A stretch of 46,403 nucleotides of DNA from Solirubrobacterales bacterium (GCA_019240015.1 JAFAZB010000231.1:1-46403); one strand, 5' to 3'; shown: positions 14,472-24,891, counted from the stretch's first letter. The notes: generated from the letters alone by a model not told the origin. Numbers and translations: made by a program.

Positions 14472-15215
14472 GTGCTCGGCCTACCGGACAGCGTGAGGGC
14501 ATGTCTGTTCGATCTCGACGGCGTGTTGACCCAGACCGCCAAGGTGCACGCTGCCGCCTGGAAGGAGATGTTCGATCAGTACCTGCGGGCGCGGGCGGAC
14601 CGGGAGGGGGAGCGGTTCACGCCGTTTGACGCGGTCCGCGACTACGACGAGTACGTCGACGGCAAGCCCCGCTACGACGGGGTTCGCTCGTTCCTCTCCG
14701 CCCGGGGAATCGAGCTTCCGCAGGGAACGGCCCAGGATCCTCCGGACGCTGAGACGATCGATGGGCTCGGCAACCGCAAGAACGAGCTCGTGCTGCGCAT
14801 GATCCGCCGGGACGGGGTGCAGCCTTACGATGGCTCCGTCCGCTATGTCGAGGCGGCCCGCGAAGCGGGGCTGCGTCGCGTGGTGGTCTCCTCGAGCACC
14901 AACTGCCACGACGTGCTGGTCGCCGCCGGGATCGACCAGCTGTTCGAGCAGATCGTCGACGGCCACGTGGCCGAGCGCGAGCAGCTGAAGGGAAAGCCCG
15001 CGCCTGACACGTTCCTCGCCGGGGCCCGTCGCGCGGGCGTGGAGCCCGCCCAGGCGGCCGTCTTCGAGGACGCGCTGGCAGGGGTGGAGGCTGGCCGGGC
15101 GGGTAGCTTCGGGCTCGTGGTGGGGGTCGACCGGGCCGGCCAGGCGCAGGCGCTCAAGGCACACGGGGCCGATGTCGTGGTCAGCGACCTGGCAGAGCTG
15201 TTGTCCGCGCCGTGA
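14472..15215 (+). CDS. HAD hydrolase, beta-phosphoglucomutase-like
   Basis: A 247-residue haloacid dehalogenase-fold enzyme of the beta-phosphoglucomutase group, which converts beta-glucose 1-phosphate to glucose 6-phosphate. The catalytic DxD is in CLFDLDGVLTQT (Asp14 nucleophile, Asp16), followed by a helical cap, SSSTN (motif II), the motif III Lys in LKGKPAPDTF and motif IV VFEDALAGVEAG. GTG 14472 lies 7 nt after a TACGGT box (14459-14464), indicating leaderless expression; the longer frame upstream overlaps the divergent gene. Its stop overlaps the GH65 start (GTGA). That coupling is the main reason for the specific assignment. Confidence 0.88.
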   Translation: MLGLPDSVRACLFDLDGVLTQTAKVHAAAWKEMFDQYLRARADREGERFTPFDAVRDYDEYVDGKPRYDGVRSFLSARGIELPQGTAQDPPDAETIDGLGNRKNELVLRMIRRDGVQPYDGSVRYVEAAREAGLRRVVVSSSTNCHDVLVAAGIDQLFEQIVDGHVAEREQLKGKPAPDTFLAGARRAGVEPAQAAVFEDALAGVEAGRAGSFGLVVGVDRAGQAQALKAHGADVVVSDLAELLSAP

Positions 15216-17572
15216 TTCAGCAGTCGGCATTCGCGGTCGAGCCCTGGGAGGTCCGCGAGACCGAGCTCGACCTCGAGAAGCTCGCCCAGACGGAGTCCGT
15301 GTTCGCCCTCGCCAACGGGCACATCGGACTGCGGGCGAACCTCGATGAAGGCGAGCCGTACGGGATCCCCGGCACGTATCTGGCGGGCGTGTTCGAGGTG
15401 CGCCCGCTTCCCTATGCGGAGTCGGGCTATGGCTTTCCCGAGGCGGGGCAGACGGTCGTCAACGTCACCAACGGCAAGCTGATCCGGCTGCTGGTCGAGG
15501 ACGAGCCGTTCGACGTTCGCTACGGCGAGCTGCGCAGCCACGAGCGGGTGTTGGATCTACGCGCCGGAGTGCTGCGGCGCAAGCTCGAGTGGGTCTCCCC
15601 CACCGGGCAGCGGGTGCGGATCACCTCCACGCGGTTGGTGTCCTTCTCGCAGCGCGCGGTCGCGGCGGTCCGCTACGAGGTCGTGCCGCTCGAGGCCCGG
15701 ACGGCGGTGGTGCTGCAGTCCGAGCTGGTCGCAAACGAGCCGCTGCCGGGCGGGGAAGCAGACCCTCGTGCGGCCGCGGCGCTCGCCTCGCCGCTGCGCT
15801 CAGAGTTCTCCGACTGTCGGGATATGCGAGCGCTGCTCGTGCACTCCACCAAGGCCAGCGACCTGCGCGTCGCCGCCGCGATGGATCACATCGTGCACGG
15901 CCCGCCTGACACCGAGACCGCGGTGGAGAGCTTCGAGGACTCCGCCCGGCTGACGGTCTCCGCTGAGCTCGACCCGGACAAGCCGCTGCGGCTGACCAAG
16001 TTCGTGGCGTACGGATGGTCCGGCGAGCGGTCGCTGACGGCGGTCCGCGCCCAGGTGGCGGCGGCGCTGGCGGGCGCGCACCACACCGGGTGGGACGGCC
16101 TGCTCGCCGACCAGCGAGCCTACCTGGACGACTTCTGGCAACGCGCGGACGTCGAGATCGAAGGCGACGCCGAGCTCCAGCAGGCGGTGCGCTTCGGCCT
16201 GTTTCACACCCTGCAGGCGGGCGCCCGCGGCGAGCAGCGCGCGATCGCGGCAAAGGGCCTCACGGGCCCCGGCTACGACGGCCACACGTTCTGGGATACC
16301 GAGAGCTTCGTGCTGCCGGTGCTGACCTACACCGCTCCGCACGCGGTCGCCGACGCCCTGCGCTGGCGACACCGGACGCTCGAGCTCGCGCGTGAGCGCG
16401 CCCATCTGCTCGGCTTGGCAGGCGCCACGTTTCCTTGGCGCACGATTCACGGTCAGGAGTGCTCCGGTTACTGGCCGGCGGGGACGGCCGCGTTTCACAT
16501 CAACGCCGACATCGCCGATGCGGTCGCCCGCTACCGCGGCGCCACCGAGGACGACGCATTCGAGCGAGAGGTCGGGTTGGAGCTGCTGGTCGAGACCGCC
16601 AGGCTGTGGCGTTCGCTCGGCCATCACGACGCCGCGGGCCGGTTTCGCATCGATGGCGTGACCGGTCCCGATGAGTACAGCGCGATCGCGGACAACAACG
16701 TCTACACGAACCTGATGGCACAGCGGAACCTGCGGGCGGCCGTGGACGCGGCCGAGCGCTGCCGGGCCGAGGCCGCCGCGCTCGGAGTCGACGACGAGGA
16801 GACCGCCAGCTGGCGCGACGCGGCCCAGGCGATGCTGATCCCGTTCGACGAAGCCAAGCAGGTCCATCCCCAGGCGGAGGGGTTCACCGACCACGCGGTC
16901 TGGGACTTCAAGCGAACCCGTCCGGAGCAGTATCCGCTGCTGCTCCACTTCCCCTACTTCGAGCTGTATCGCAAGCAGGTCGTCAAGCAGGCGGATCTGG
17001 TGCTCGCCATGCACCTGCGCGGGGACGCCTTCAGCGATCAGCAGAAGGCCCGCAACTTCGACTATTACGAGCAGCTCACGGTGCGCGACTCCTCGCTGTC
17101 GGCCTGCACGCAGGCCGTGCTCGCCGCCGAGGTTGGTCACCCGGAGCTCGCCTATGACTACTTCGCCGAAGCGGCCCTGATGGACCTCGACGACCTCGAG
17201 CACAACACCCGCGACGGCGTCCACATCGCCTCGCTGGCCGGAAGCTGGATCGCGGCCGTCGCCGGCCTCGGCGGCCTGCGCGACTACGACGGCGCGCTGC
17301 GCTTCGCCCCCCGCCTGCCGGGCGCCCTGGTCCGGCTGCGGTTCAGGGTTACCTTCAGGGGGAGGCTGCTGCTGGTCGACGTCGATCACGACCGAGCCGC
17401 CTACTCGCTGCTCGACGGGCCCCCGCTGGAGCTCACCCACCACGGCGAGCGGATCACGGTGCAGGGTGAGGAGCCCGTCGTGCTTGCGGTCCCGCGGGCA
17501 CCCACCCGGCCGGCCCCCGCCCAGCCGCAGGGACGCGCGCCCGCGCGACGCCGACCGCCGCAGCGTGGATAG
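15212..17572 (+). CDS. GH65 family glycoside phosphorylase
   Basis: A 786-residue cytoplasmic enzyme of glycoside hydrolase family 65, which cleaves alpha-linked disaccharides (maltose, trehalose, kojibiose or nigerose) with inorganic phosphate to give beta-glucose 1-phosphate. The N-terminal beta-sandwich (about 5-270) is followed by an alpha/alpha barrel; the general-acid Glu488 sits in DGVTGPDEYSAIADNNVYTN, and the substrate loop TGPGYDGHTFWDTESF is at 351-366. The phosphate-site region HNTRDGVHIASLAG is near the C-terminal third. The last 25 residues are Pro/Arg-rich and probably disordered. Coupling to the beta-PGM gene (4-bp overlap) fits phosphorolysis plus isomerisation. Exact disaccharide not decided. 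Confidence 0.92.
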   Translation: MIQQSAFAVEPWEVRETELDLEKLAQTESVFALANGHIGLRANLDEGEPYGIPGTYLAGVFEVRPLPYAESGYGFPEAGQTVVNVTNGKLIRLLVEDEPFDVRYGELRSHERVLDLRAGVLRRKLEWVSPTGQRVRITSTRLVSFSQRAVAAVRYEVVPLEARTAVVLQSELVANEPLPGGEADPRAAAALASPLRSEFSDCRDMRALLVHSTKASDLRVAAAMDHIVHGPPDTETAVESFEDSARLTVSAELDPDKPLRLTKFVAYGWSGERSLTAVRAQVAAALAGAHHTGWDGLLADQRAYLDDFWQRADVEIEGDAELQQAVRFGLFHTLQAGARGEQRAIAAKGLTGPGYDGHTFWDTESFVLPVLTYTAPHAVADALRWRHRTLELARERAHLLGLAGATFPWRTIHGQECSGYWPAGTAAFHINADIADAVARYRGATEDDAFEREVGLELLVETARLWRSLGHHDAAGRFRIDGVTGPDEYSAIADNNVYTNLMAQRNLRAAVDAAERCRAEAAALGVDDEETASWRDAAQAMLIPFDEAKQVHPQAEGFTDHAVWDFKRTRPEQYPLLLHFPYFELYRKQVVKQADLVLAMHLRGDAFSDQQKARNFDYYEQLTVRDSSLSACTQAVLAAEVGHPELAYDYFAEAALMDLDDLEHNTRDGVHIASLAGSWIAAVAGLGGLRDYDGALRFAPRLPGALVRLRFRVTFRGRLLLVDVDHDRAAYSLLDGPPLELTHHGERITVQGEEPVVLAVPRAPTRPAPAQPQGRAPARRRPPQRG

Positions 17573-17584
17573 GCGTGTAGGGAG

Positions 17585-18178
17585 CTAGCCGGGCAGTCCC
17601 GGGACCCCGGGAAGCCCCGCGATCCAGCCGTTGTAGCCCGCGAAGCAGTCGTGATGAGATGAGCCGTTGCCGGCGGGCCAGTTGACGCCGTCGTTATAGA
17701 ACACGTCCGCCTGCTGCCCGTCGGAAGCAATCTCGGTGGAGCTGCTCGCGCTCGCGACCTGGGCGAACGCCCCGGGGCTCAACGGATTCGCCGCGGTACG
17801 GTCGAGCGCGTCGCTATCGCGGTGGATCACGACGTCCGTTCCCGCCGGCACCGGACCGCCACCGTCGAGGTCGGCGGTCGTGTTTGCCCTGACCTCGAAG
17901 GACACCTTGTTTTGGCCCTTGCCGTCCTTGGAGCACGCGGCGAAGAACGTGAAGTGACCGTTGCGGCCGAGCGTGACGGTCTGCCCGGCCTTGATGAACG
18001 CCTCTCCGTGCGAGTAGGCGAAGTGCCGGTATTGCAGATAGAAGCTCGGCGGTGCGCCCCCGAGATGCTTGGCGTTATTCGCCGTGATCGCGGCGTAGCT
18101 GGTGCCGCCGAGGGCAACGAACAGCGCGGTGAGCCCAATCGCCATCGAGGGGGTGGGCCGCGGAAAGCGGATCTTCAT
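17585..18178 (-). CDS. Secreted or surface protein of unknown function
   Basis: A 197-residue protein with an N-terminal signal/anchor (PSMAIGLTALFVALGGTSYAAI), a leader type I associate with many surface proteins of Solirubrobacterales-like bacteria. The rest is beta-rich with one Cys pair (CSKDGKG and CFAGYNG). It ends in GLPGVPGLPG, a short collagen-like Gly-x-y run cut off by the stop codon. ATG 18178, preceded by AAGGA, is chosen over a longer frame. It is convergent with GH65 (12-bp gap) and the ECF sigma gene follows it upstream on the same strand. Function not recognised. Confidence 0.75.
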   Translation of the reverse strand: MKIRFPRPTPSMAIGLTALFVALGGTSYAAITANNAKHLGGAPPSFYLQYRHFAYSHGEAFIKAGQTVTLGRNGHFTFFAACSKDGKGQNKVSFEVRANTTADLDGGGPVPAGTDVVIHRDSDALDRTAANPLSPGAFAQVASASSSTEIASDGQQADVFYNDGVNWPAGNGSSHHDCFAGYNGWIAGLPGVPGLPG

Positions 18179-18249
18179 GCAGGTTCCTTGTGGTCGTGGT
18201 GGCAGGCGCAACGGCCAGCCGACGGCTGCCTGTCAACCGACGCCTGGCG

Positions 18250-19242
<993 letters not shown>

Positions 19243-19335
19243 CGGCAACATCGTAGGGCCTCGTTCGACGCGACGTCGATCACTTTTGCGCGTCCCGCCG
19301 GTCTAAGTGACACCGGACTCTGGAGGAGCCTCGAC

Positions 19336-19644
19336 GTGCGCAGCCGCCTGGCGGAGTCGTTTGAGATGCGCAAGATCACGGTTGCGCCCGGTGCCGTGCG
19401 GCCATACATCGAGGCCGAGTGGCGCGACTCGCTGGTCGTCGTGGCGGGCGGTGAGATCGAATTGCTCGGCCGCGCCGGGGCGCGACAGCGCTTCCGGCAA
19501 GGCGCGATCCTGTGGCTGGTGGGACTGCCCGTGCGGGAGATCCACAACCCCGGCGCGGAGCCCGCGATCGTGCTCGCGGTCTCACGGCGGGGCCGGGCTG
19601 GGGCCAGCGATGAGTTTCGCCCACCGTCGTCGGCTAAGCGGTGA
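19336..19644 (+). CDS. Small cupin-like protein
   Basis: A 102-residue protein, probably a single cupin-like barrel: RKITVAPGAVRPYIEAEWRD, then SLVVVAGGEIELLG and HNPGAEPAIVLAVSRRG follow the alternating strand pattern. No clear metal-binding His triplet is present, so catalytic activity is doubtful. GTG 19336 is preceded by GGAGGAG (19322-19328), and this ribosome site decides the start; the longer frame upstream runs antisense through the sigma factor. It is divergent from the ECF sigma gene, which may control it. The stop lies 13 bp before the end of the convergent GH3 gene. Confidence 0.7.
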   Translation: MRSRLAESFEMRKITVAPGAVRPYIEAEWRDSLVVVAGGEIELLGRAGARQRFRQGAILWLVGLPVREIHNPGAEPAIVLAVSRRGRAGASDEFRPPSSAKR

Positions 19645-19657
19645 CCGGGAGCGATCG

Positions 19658-22600
19658 CTAGTGACGGCGCACCCGCCGCGGAGCCCGCCTTATGCGAGGC
19701 CGCGTAGCGCGGCCGGCGCGACGGGCGGGGGCGGCCGCCGCGGCGTGACCGGTCCCGAGCGTGGGGCCCCAGTTCAGCACGCGGAAGTAGTCGAACGCGA
19801 CAGTCAGGTCGGTGCTGGTGCCCGTCCCGTTGAACGCGAATAGGCCCACCTTCACGTTGGTGAGGCTCGCGCCGACGTTGTAGATCGGCGTGTAGTGCGT
19901 TCCGTCCGCCGAATAGTAGGTGGCGTATCTGGGACCGACCTTGACCATCCGCAGCCACACCGTGTTCCCAAGCAGCGAACCGGTGGGGATCGTCGTCAGC
20001 AGCTGCGTGACGGGCGTCCCCGAGAGGCTGTCCTCGGTCGTCTCGCTGAGGCGCGCCGCACCCGAGCTGTACTCCCAGTCGAGCTTCAGGTAGTTGTCAT
20101 CGTCCTGATAGGCGATGATGCCGGCCTGCTGGGTGGCCGCGTGCGGGGCGCTGCTGAAGGTCAGCTTCGACTGGATCGCCCAGTTCCCGAGCGCTGGCTG
20201 GACGAGGATGTTGCGGGCATTGTTGGTCGTTCCGGCGAGATCGCCCGTCTCCGGCGTGATCACCAGCGAGCCGCCCGACACGTGCTCGTTGGCCGGATCC
20301 TGCCTGATCCAGGTCCACTGGGGACCGACGGCGGTGCCCGAGAACTCGTCGCTGCGAGCTCGCCGCGCGAAGTAAACCGTGTAAGTGAGCGTGATGCCGT
20401 CGGGACCGGTCTCGGTGACGGTCGCAGACCCCGGAACGCCGGCCGCCTGCCTGACGGCAAGCGTCGCGCCGCGGTCTGGCGAGTCGGCCCCGACGCGCGG
20501 CACCGTCGCCCCGTCCGGGACGATCACGTCATAGCTGTGGACGTCCGGGTCAAACGCGCGTAGCGGCCGCCCGTCGATCGTGATCCGGTCCGGCTCCGAT
20601 AGGACCCTCACCACGAACTGGGTCGCGGTGCGAGCACCGTGGTAACTGACCGTGGCGGTCACCGTCGCGACGCCGTTGCGAAGTGTGTGGATGCTGCCGT
20701 CCGGGGCGACCGACACGACGCTCGGGCGGTCACTCGTGAAGCCGAGCTGCATCCCCGCCGGTAACGGCTTGCTGTTGTGAGCGCTGATGTACCCGTACAG
20801 CGACTCGTCGTTCATCGAGACGGTCAGCTGGGGGAGCACCGCGACACCCTCCGGGAACATCACGCGCGACTGGACGCCGCGAGCCGCGTCGCCCGGCATC
20901 ACCGGCTTGGCGCTGAGGACGCTGGGAACCGGCGTGAGGCTGCCGGTGACCGTCACGAATCGCTGGCGCAATATGTCACTGTCCGCCGCGGAGCTCGAGA
21001 TCTGCACGCCGTAGCGACCGTCGTCGACCACGTACCGATTGAGGTTCTCGTCGAAGAAGGCCAGATCCGGGACCTTCACCGCAAGCGTGACGAGCTTTGA
21101 CTGTCCGGGGGCGAGCGTCACCTGGCGGAACCCCTCGAGCCGCTTGACGGGGCGCTGCAGCGAGGCGGGAGCGTCTGGGGTACTGATGTACAGCTGCACC
21201 AAGTCGCGTCCGGTCACGGTTCCGGTATTGGTCACCTCGACGCTCACGTGGAAGGTGTCGTCTGCATTCAGATGTGAGCTGTCGATTTGCATGTCGGAGG
21301 TCTTGAACGAGCTGTAGGTCAGTCCGTAGCCGAACGGGTAGGACACCGGCCCCCTGAAGTACATGTACGTGCGCCCCTGGCTGGTTGCGTTCGGGCGGAT
21401 GCTGTAGTCGTCGAGCGCCGGCAGCTGGTTGACGCTCTGATACCAGGTAAACGGCAGGTGACCGCTCGGGTCGTACTTGCCGAGCAGCACGTCTGCGACC
21501 GCGTCGCCCTTGCGCTGGCCGTTGTAGGAGCTCCACAGCAGCGCCGGAACCGACCCCTCGAAGCTGCCGACGTCAACCTGCCCGATCGTCTCCATCACCG
21601 CGACGGTGTTCGGGTTCTTGGCAGCCAGTTCGCCGATCAGCTGGGCCTGGGCACCTGGTAGCGCGAGGTCGGTGCGGTCGCTGAACTCGCTCGCGGTGCT
21701 GTCGTCGGTGCCGACGTAGGCGATCACGTCGTTGTAGCCGGCCGCGGCGTTCACGGCAGCGGGATCGACGCTCGTCAGCTGCGCGGCGCTCGTCGGATTG
21801 CCGGTGAAGCCGTTGTAGAAGTCCACCACCGCGCTCGGGTTGATCGCCTGAATCGCGCGCTTGATGCCCTGGTAGGGGGTCACCTCGTTGGCGGTCCCGG
21901 GCGCTCCCTGGACGCTTGAGTAGCCGCCCAGGTACATGCTCGCGGGATTCGCGAAGTAGCCGATGACCGCCACCCGGAACGGGCCACTGGTCGGCACCGC
22001 GATCGGCAGCACCTTGCCGACGGTGCCGTTCGCGCGCGTCCCGGTCGCGTTCTTCAGCAGCACCAGCGAGCGGTCACCCACCGCTCGCGCCACGGCCAGC
22101 CGCGCTGGGGTCTCGGTCACGGCGTTGTTGGCGTCTGAATTGGTCCAGCTCCCCGGGGCAAGCCGGGCCCGGGCCGCCTTCACCCACGGCTCGCTCGCGA
22201 CGTCGTCGAACTCGCCGAGGCGCATCCGGGCGGTGAACAGGCGCACCAGTGAGGTGTCCATGTCGTTGACGTTGAACACGTCGGTCTGGGTCGGAATCTC
22301 CTGGCCGGCGGCGGTCGGAAGCGAGTTGGCGTAGTTGAAGCTGTCCGCGTAGCCGGCGTCGCAGTTGAGGTCCTCGCCGGCGGCGTTCGCGAGCGCGCTG
22401 CGTTCGGTGTTGTTGACCGGACGGCTCCAGCCCGGGGGCTGCCAGTGGTGTCCGTGGACGATCTCGTACACCGCGTCGCAGTCGGAGGTGAAATAGCCGT
22501 TGAAACCGAACGTCTGCCTCGCGAGCGTGTCGATCAAGTGCACGTTTGCGGGCGACGGGATGTTGTTGACGCTGTTGTAGGCCGACATGATCGAGCCGGG

Positions 22601-23434
22601 GTGGGACTGCCGGATGATTTGCTTGAACTGGGCGGTGTAGTACTCGCGCAACGTGCGCTCATCCATGTTCGACGTGCCGCTGAGTCGATCGGTTGGTCCG
22701 CCGATCTGGTCGCCTTCCGTGTTGTTGGCGGCGTAGTGCTTGATCGTCGTGATCGTCTTCAGGTAGCCGCCGCCCTGGGGCAGCAGGTCGCCGTGCTGGT
22801 CCTTGCCCTCCATCCCGTTGACGAATTGGGAGGCGATCGCCGCGGTCAGCAGCGGGTCCTCGGAGAAGATCTCGTCATTGCGTCCCCAACGCGGATCGCG
22901 ACCCAGGTTGACGGTCGGCGAGTAGAAGTCGAGGTTGAGCGAGTTCTGTGGCACCACATCGCGCGCCTCGTCGGAGATCATCGTCGCCTCGCGGTACATC
23001 AGCGCGGGATCCCAGCTCGAGCCGAGCGCCAGGCTGATCGGATACGAGGTGGTGTTGTTGAGCACGGTCGCGTTGCCGGTCGGGGCCAGCTGGAGCCGGG
23101 ACACGCCATGGAGCGCTTCGTTCCACCACCCGTACGCCGGCAGGCCGAGGCGGGGTATCGCCGGAGCCTGGCTCGAGACCATCTGTGAGGCCTTCTCGGC
23201 GAGCGTCATCCGCGACACTAGATCGGCTGCCCGCTCGGCGGGCGAATAGGAGCGGTCGAGGTAGATCGGCGTCCCCGACGCCGCGTGAGCCCCGCGGGTC
23301 CGCCCCGACGCCCCCACGGTCCCGTACAGCACCGCCAAACCGGCGACCGCCGCGATCGTCACCACGATTCGCAGGTTCACCCGCAAGCCCAGGATCGTGA
23401 CCTTCCAGGCCCCCGCCTCACCGTCGTCTCTCAC
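19658..23434 (-). CDS. Secreted GH3 glycoside hydrolase with C-terminal concanavalin-type domain
   Basis: A 1258-residue exported enzyme, most like GH3 beta-xylosidases and beta-glucosidases. After an N-terminal TM/signal segment (about 15-40), the GH3 N-domain (about 60-390) ends with the nucleophile Asp in GYFTSDCDAVYEI; the (alpha/beta)6 sandwich and fibronectin-III-like domain (DLVQLYISTPDAPASLQRP) follow up to about 840. Then come Ig-like repeats and a GH43-C2/DUF1349-like lectin fold (about 1010-1215: DEFSGTAVGPQWTW, QDDDNYLKLDWEYS). The last 22 residues are strikingly Arg-rich. GTG 23434 is the start because GGGAGGAG lies just before it; an upstream TTG is rejected. Divergent ROK regulator adjacent. 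Confidence 0.93.
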   Translation of the reverse strand: MRDDGEAGAWKVTILGLRVNLRIVVTIAAVAGLAVLYGTVGASGRTRGAHAASGTPIYLDRSYSPAERAADLVSRMTLAEKASQMVSSQAPAIPRLGLPAYGWWNEALHGVSRLQLAPTGNATVLNNTTSYPISLALGSSWDPALMYREATMISDEARDVVPQNSLNLDFYSPTVNLGRDPRWGRNDEIFSEDPLLTAAIASQFVNGMEGKDQHGDLLPQGGGYLKTITTIKHYAANNTEGDQIGGPTDRLSGTSNMDERTLREYYTAQFKQIIRQSHPGSIMSAYNSVNNIPSPANVHLIDTLARQTFGFNGYFTSDCDAVYEIVHGHHWQPPGWSRPVNNTERSALANAAGEDLNCDAGYADSFNYANSLPTAAGQEIPTQTDVFNVNDMDTSLVRLFTARMRLGEFDDVASEPWVKAARARLAPGSWTNSDANNAVTETPARLAVARAVGDRSLVLLKNATGTRANGTVGKVLPIAVPTSGPFRVAVIGYFANPASMYLGGYSSVQGAPGTANEVTPYQGIKRAIQAINPSAVVDFYNGFTGNPTSAAQLTSVDPAAVNAAAGYNDVIAYVGTDDSTASEFSDRTDLALPGAQAQLIGELAAKNPNTVAVMETIGQVDVGSFEGSVPALLWSSYNGQRKGDAVADVLLGKYDPSGHLPFTWYQSVNQLPALDDYSIRPNATSQGRTYMYFRGPVSYPFGYGLTYSSFKTSDMQIDSSHLNADDTFHVSVEVTNTGTVTGRDLVQLYISTPDAPASLQRPVKRLEGFRQVTLAPGQSKLVTLAVKVPDLAFFDENLNRYVVDDGRYGVQISSSAADSDILRQRFVTVTGSLTPVPSVLSAKPVMPGDAARGVQSRVMFPEGVAVLPQLTVSMNDESLYGYISAHNSKPLPAGMQLGFTSDRPSVVSVAPDGSIHTLRNGVATVTATVSYHGARTATQFVVRVLSEPDRITIDGRPLRAFDPDVHSYDVIVPDGATVPRVGADSPDRGATLAVRQAAGVPGSATVTETGPDGITLTYTVYFARRARSDEFSGTAVGPQWTWIRQDPANEHVSGGSLVITPETGDLAGTTNNARNILVQPALGNWAIQSKLTFSSAPHAATQQAGIIAYQDDDNYLKLDWEYSSGAARLSETTEDSLSGTPVTQLLTTIPTGSLLGNTVWLRMVKVGPRYATYYSADGTHYTPIYNVGASLTNVKVGLFAFNGTGTSTDLTVAFDYFRVLNWGPTLGTGHAAAAAPARRAGRATRPRIRRAPRRVRRH

Positions 23435-23461
23435 GCGCGCTCCTCCCAACTGGACAGCGCC

Positions 23462-23502
23462 ACATTACGTCGAGGTTAGGCAAAAGTCAACCCGGTTATG
23501 AC
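23462..23502 (-). promoter_or_regulatory. GH3 promoter with candidate ROK operator
   Basis: On the minus strand TTGACT (23485-23490) and TAATGT (23462-23467) are separated by exactly 17 bp, a near-consensus housekeeping promoter for the GH3 gene, with transcription starting about 20 nt before GTG 23434. GTCA-N9-TGAC (23486-23502) overlaps the -35 and is a plausible repressor site for the divergent ROK protein. The promoter is seen in the sequence; the operator role is inferred. Confidence 0.6.
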
Positions 23503-23582
23503 AAATTGGGCCGTGCAAACCGCTGAGCACCAAGCAAAAGCCGATGCATCCGTCCTGAACCGGCGGTAGATTCTGTCTCACC

Positions 23583-24818
23583 GTGGTTGATCATCATCAG
23601 ATGAAGGACGACGTCGCCTCGCTCGGACCTCGCCAGATGAATCGCCTCCGGGTGCTGGAGACGCTCTACCGTCATCCCGGGTCCACACGAGCCGACCTGG
23701 CCCGTCGCACCGGGCTGTCCCGCGCGACCGTTTCGACGCTGGTCGACGAGCTCGGGCGGGCGGGGGTGGTCGCGGAGCACGAGGGGGCTGGCGACGGATC
23801 GGAGCCCGGCCTGGCCGAGGAGGCCCCGCGGGCCAGCGGGAGGCCGCCGATGTCGCTGTCGCTGGTACCCGGCGCGGCGTTCGCGGTTGGTCTGGACTTC
23901 GGCCACCAGCACATTCGCGTCGCCGTGTGCGACCTATCGGGCGAGCCGGTGGTCGACGAGTGGTCACCGGCGGAGGTCGACCACGCGCCCGTGGAGAGCC
24001 TCGACCTGGCCCACGAGCTCGTCCGCGGCGCGCTGCGGACGGCCAGCATCGAGCGCGATCGCCTGGTCGGCGTCGGCATGGGGCTGGCGGCGCCGATCAA
24101 CCACCTCACCGGCGAGCTCGAGGCCAACGGCATCCTGCCTGGATGGCATGGCTTGCGGCCCGCGGCCGAGATGCAGGCGCGGCTGGGCACCCCGGTGCAG
24201 CTCGAGAACGACGCCAACGTCGGCGCGCTCGGCGAGAAAGCATTCGGTGCCGCGCGCGGCGTCGAAGACGTGATCTACATCCGGCTCTCCGCAGGCATCG
24301 GCGCAGGCTTGATCCTCGGCGGCCGCCCCTACCAAGGGGTGCTGGGAGTCGCCGGCGAAGTCGGACACGTGCTGCTCGATCCGGCCGGTCCGATCTGCCG
24401 CTGCGGCAACCGTGGTTGCCTGGAAACCGTGGCCAGCCCGGTGGCGGTCGCCGCCCTGCTGGAGCGGAGCACCGGCCAATCGGTGTCCGTGGCAACGCTG
24501 CTCGAGCTGGTCGCCGGCGGGGACCGCGGCGCCCGCACTGCGGTCGCGGACGCCGGTGAGGCGGTGGGGCGGGCACTCTCGATGCTCGTCAACGCGCTCA
24601 ACCCGGAGCTGGTCGTAGTCGGCGGCGACCTCGCTCGCGCGGGGGAGGTGCTGCTCGAACCGATCCGGCTCGCGATCGCCCGCCACGCGGTCGCCCCGGC
24701 GGCGCGCTCGGTCAGCGTGACGGCCGGGGCGCTCGGCGATCGCGCGGAGGTGCTGGGCGCCGCCGCCCTGATCCTCGCCCGCTCGCCAAGGGCCCTGGTG
24801 GAGCGGGTTGGTAGCTAG
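23583..24818 (+). CDS. ROK family transcriptional regulator (XylR/NagC-like)
   Basis: A 411-residue repressor made of an N-terminal MarR-like helix-turn-helix (about 15-70: RLRVLETLYRHPGSTRADLA and TGLSRATVSTLVDELGRAG) and a ROK sugar-kinase-like domain. The ROK part shows GLDFGHQHIRVAV near residue 102, the LENDANVGALGE motif near 204 and the zinc-site signature CRCGNRGCLETV near 277. Regulators of this type bind a sugar and release DNA. The gene is divergent from the large secreted GH3 enzyme, so control of that gene is the natural reading. A TAGATT box (23567-23572) lies 10 nt before GTG 23583. Confidence 0.93.
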   Translation: MVDHHQMKDDVASLGPRQMNRLRVLETLYRHPGSTRADLARRTGLSRATVSTLVDELGRAGVVAEHEGAGDGSEPGLAEEAPRASGRPPMSLSLVPGAAFAVGLDFGHQHIRVAVCDLSGEPVVDEWSPAEVDHAPVESLDLAHELVRGALRTASIERDRLVGVGMGLAAPINHLTGELEANGILPGWHGLRPAAEMQARLGTPVQLENDANVGALGEKAFGAARGVEDVIYIRLSAGIGAGLILGGRPYQGVLGVAGEVGHVLLDPAGPICRCGNRGCLETVASPVAVAALLERSTGQSVSVATLLELVAGGDRGARTAVADAGEAVGRALSMLVNALNPELVVVGGDLARAGEVLLEPIRLAIARHAVAPAARSVSVTAGALGDRAEVLGAAALILARSPRALVERVGS

Positions 24819-24834
24819 CGGTCGGGGCGTGGCG

Positions 24835-24891
24835 GTGGGCCGCGTGCCGCGTGGGCCGCGCACCGTGGGCGCCGTGGGCCCGTGGGCCGCG
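24835..24891. repeat. Short imperfect GTGGGCCGCG repeats
   Basis: Three exact copies of GTGGGCCGCG begin at 24835, 24851 and 24882, with two partial copies (GTGGGC) at 24865 and 24874. They lie between the ROK stop and repeat copy B. Probably low-complexity drift in GC-rich intergenic DNA; no function is suggested. Confidence 0.55.

Noticed and set aside
15800..17443. A 547-residue open frame antisense to GH65
   Set aside because: Its codon pattern simply mirrors the real GH65 gene, a usual GC-rich shadow; no domain or start signal is visible.
23435..23449. TTG 23449 as start of the GH3 gene
   Set aside because: The purine-rich GGGAGGAG ribosome site lies downstream of it and directly before GTG 23434.
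24835..24891. A functional tandem repeat locus
   Set aside because: Copies are imperfect, few, and unevenly spaced; GC drift explains them.
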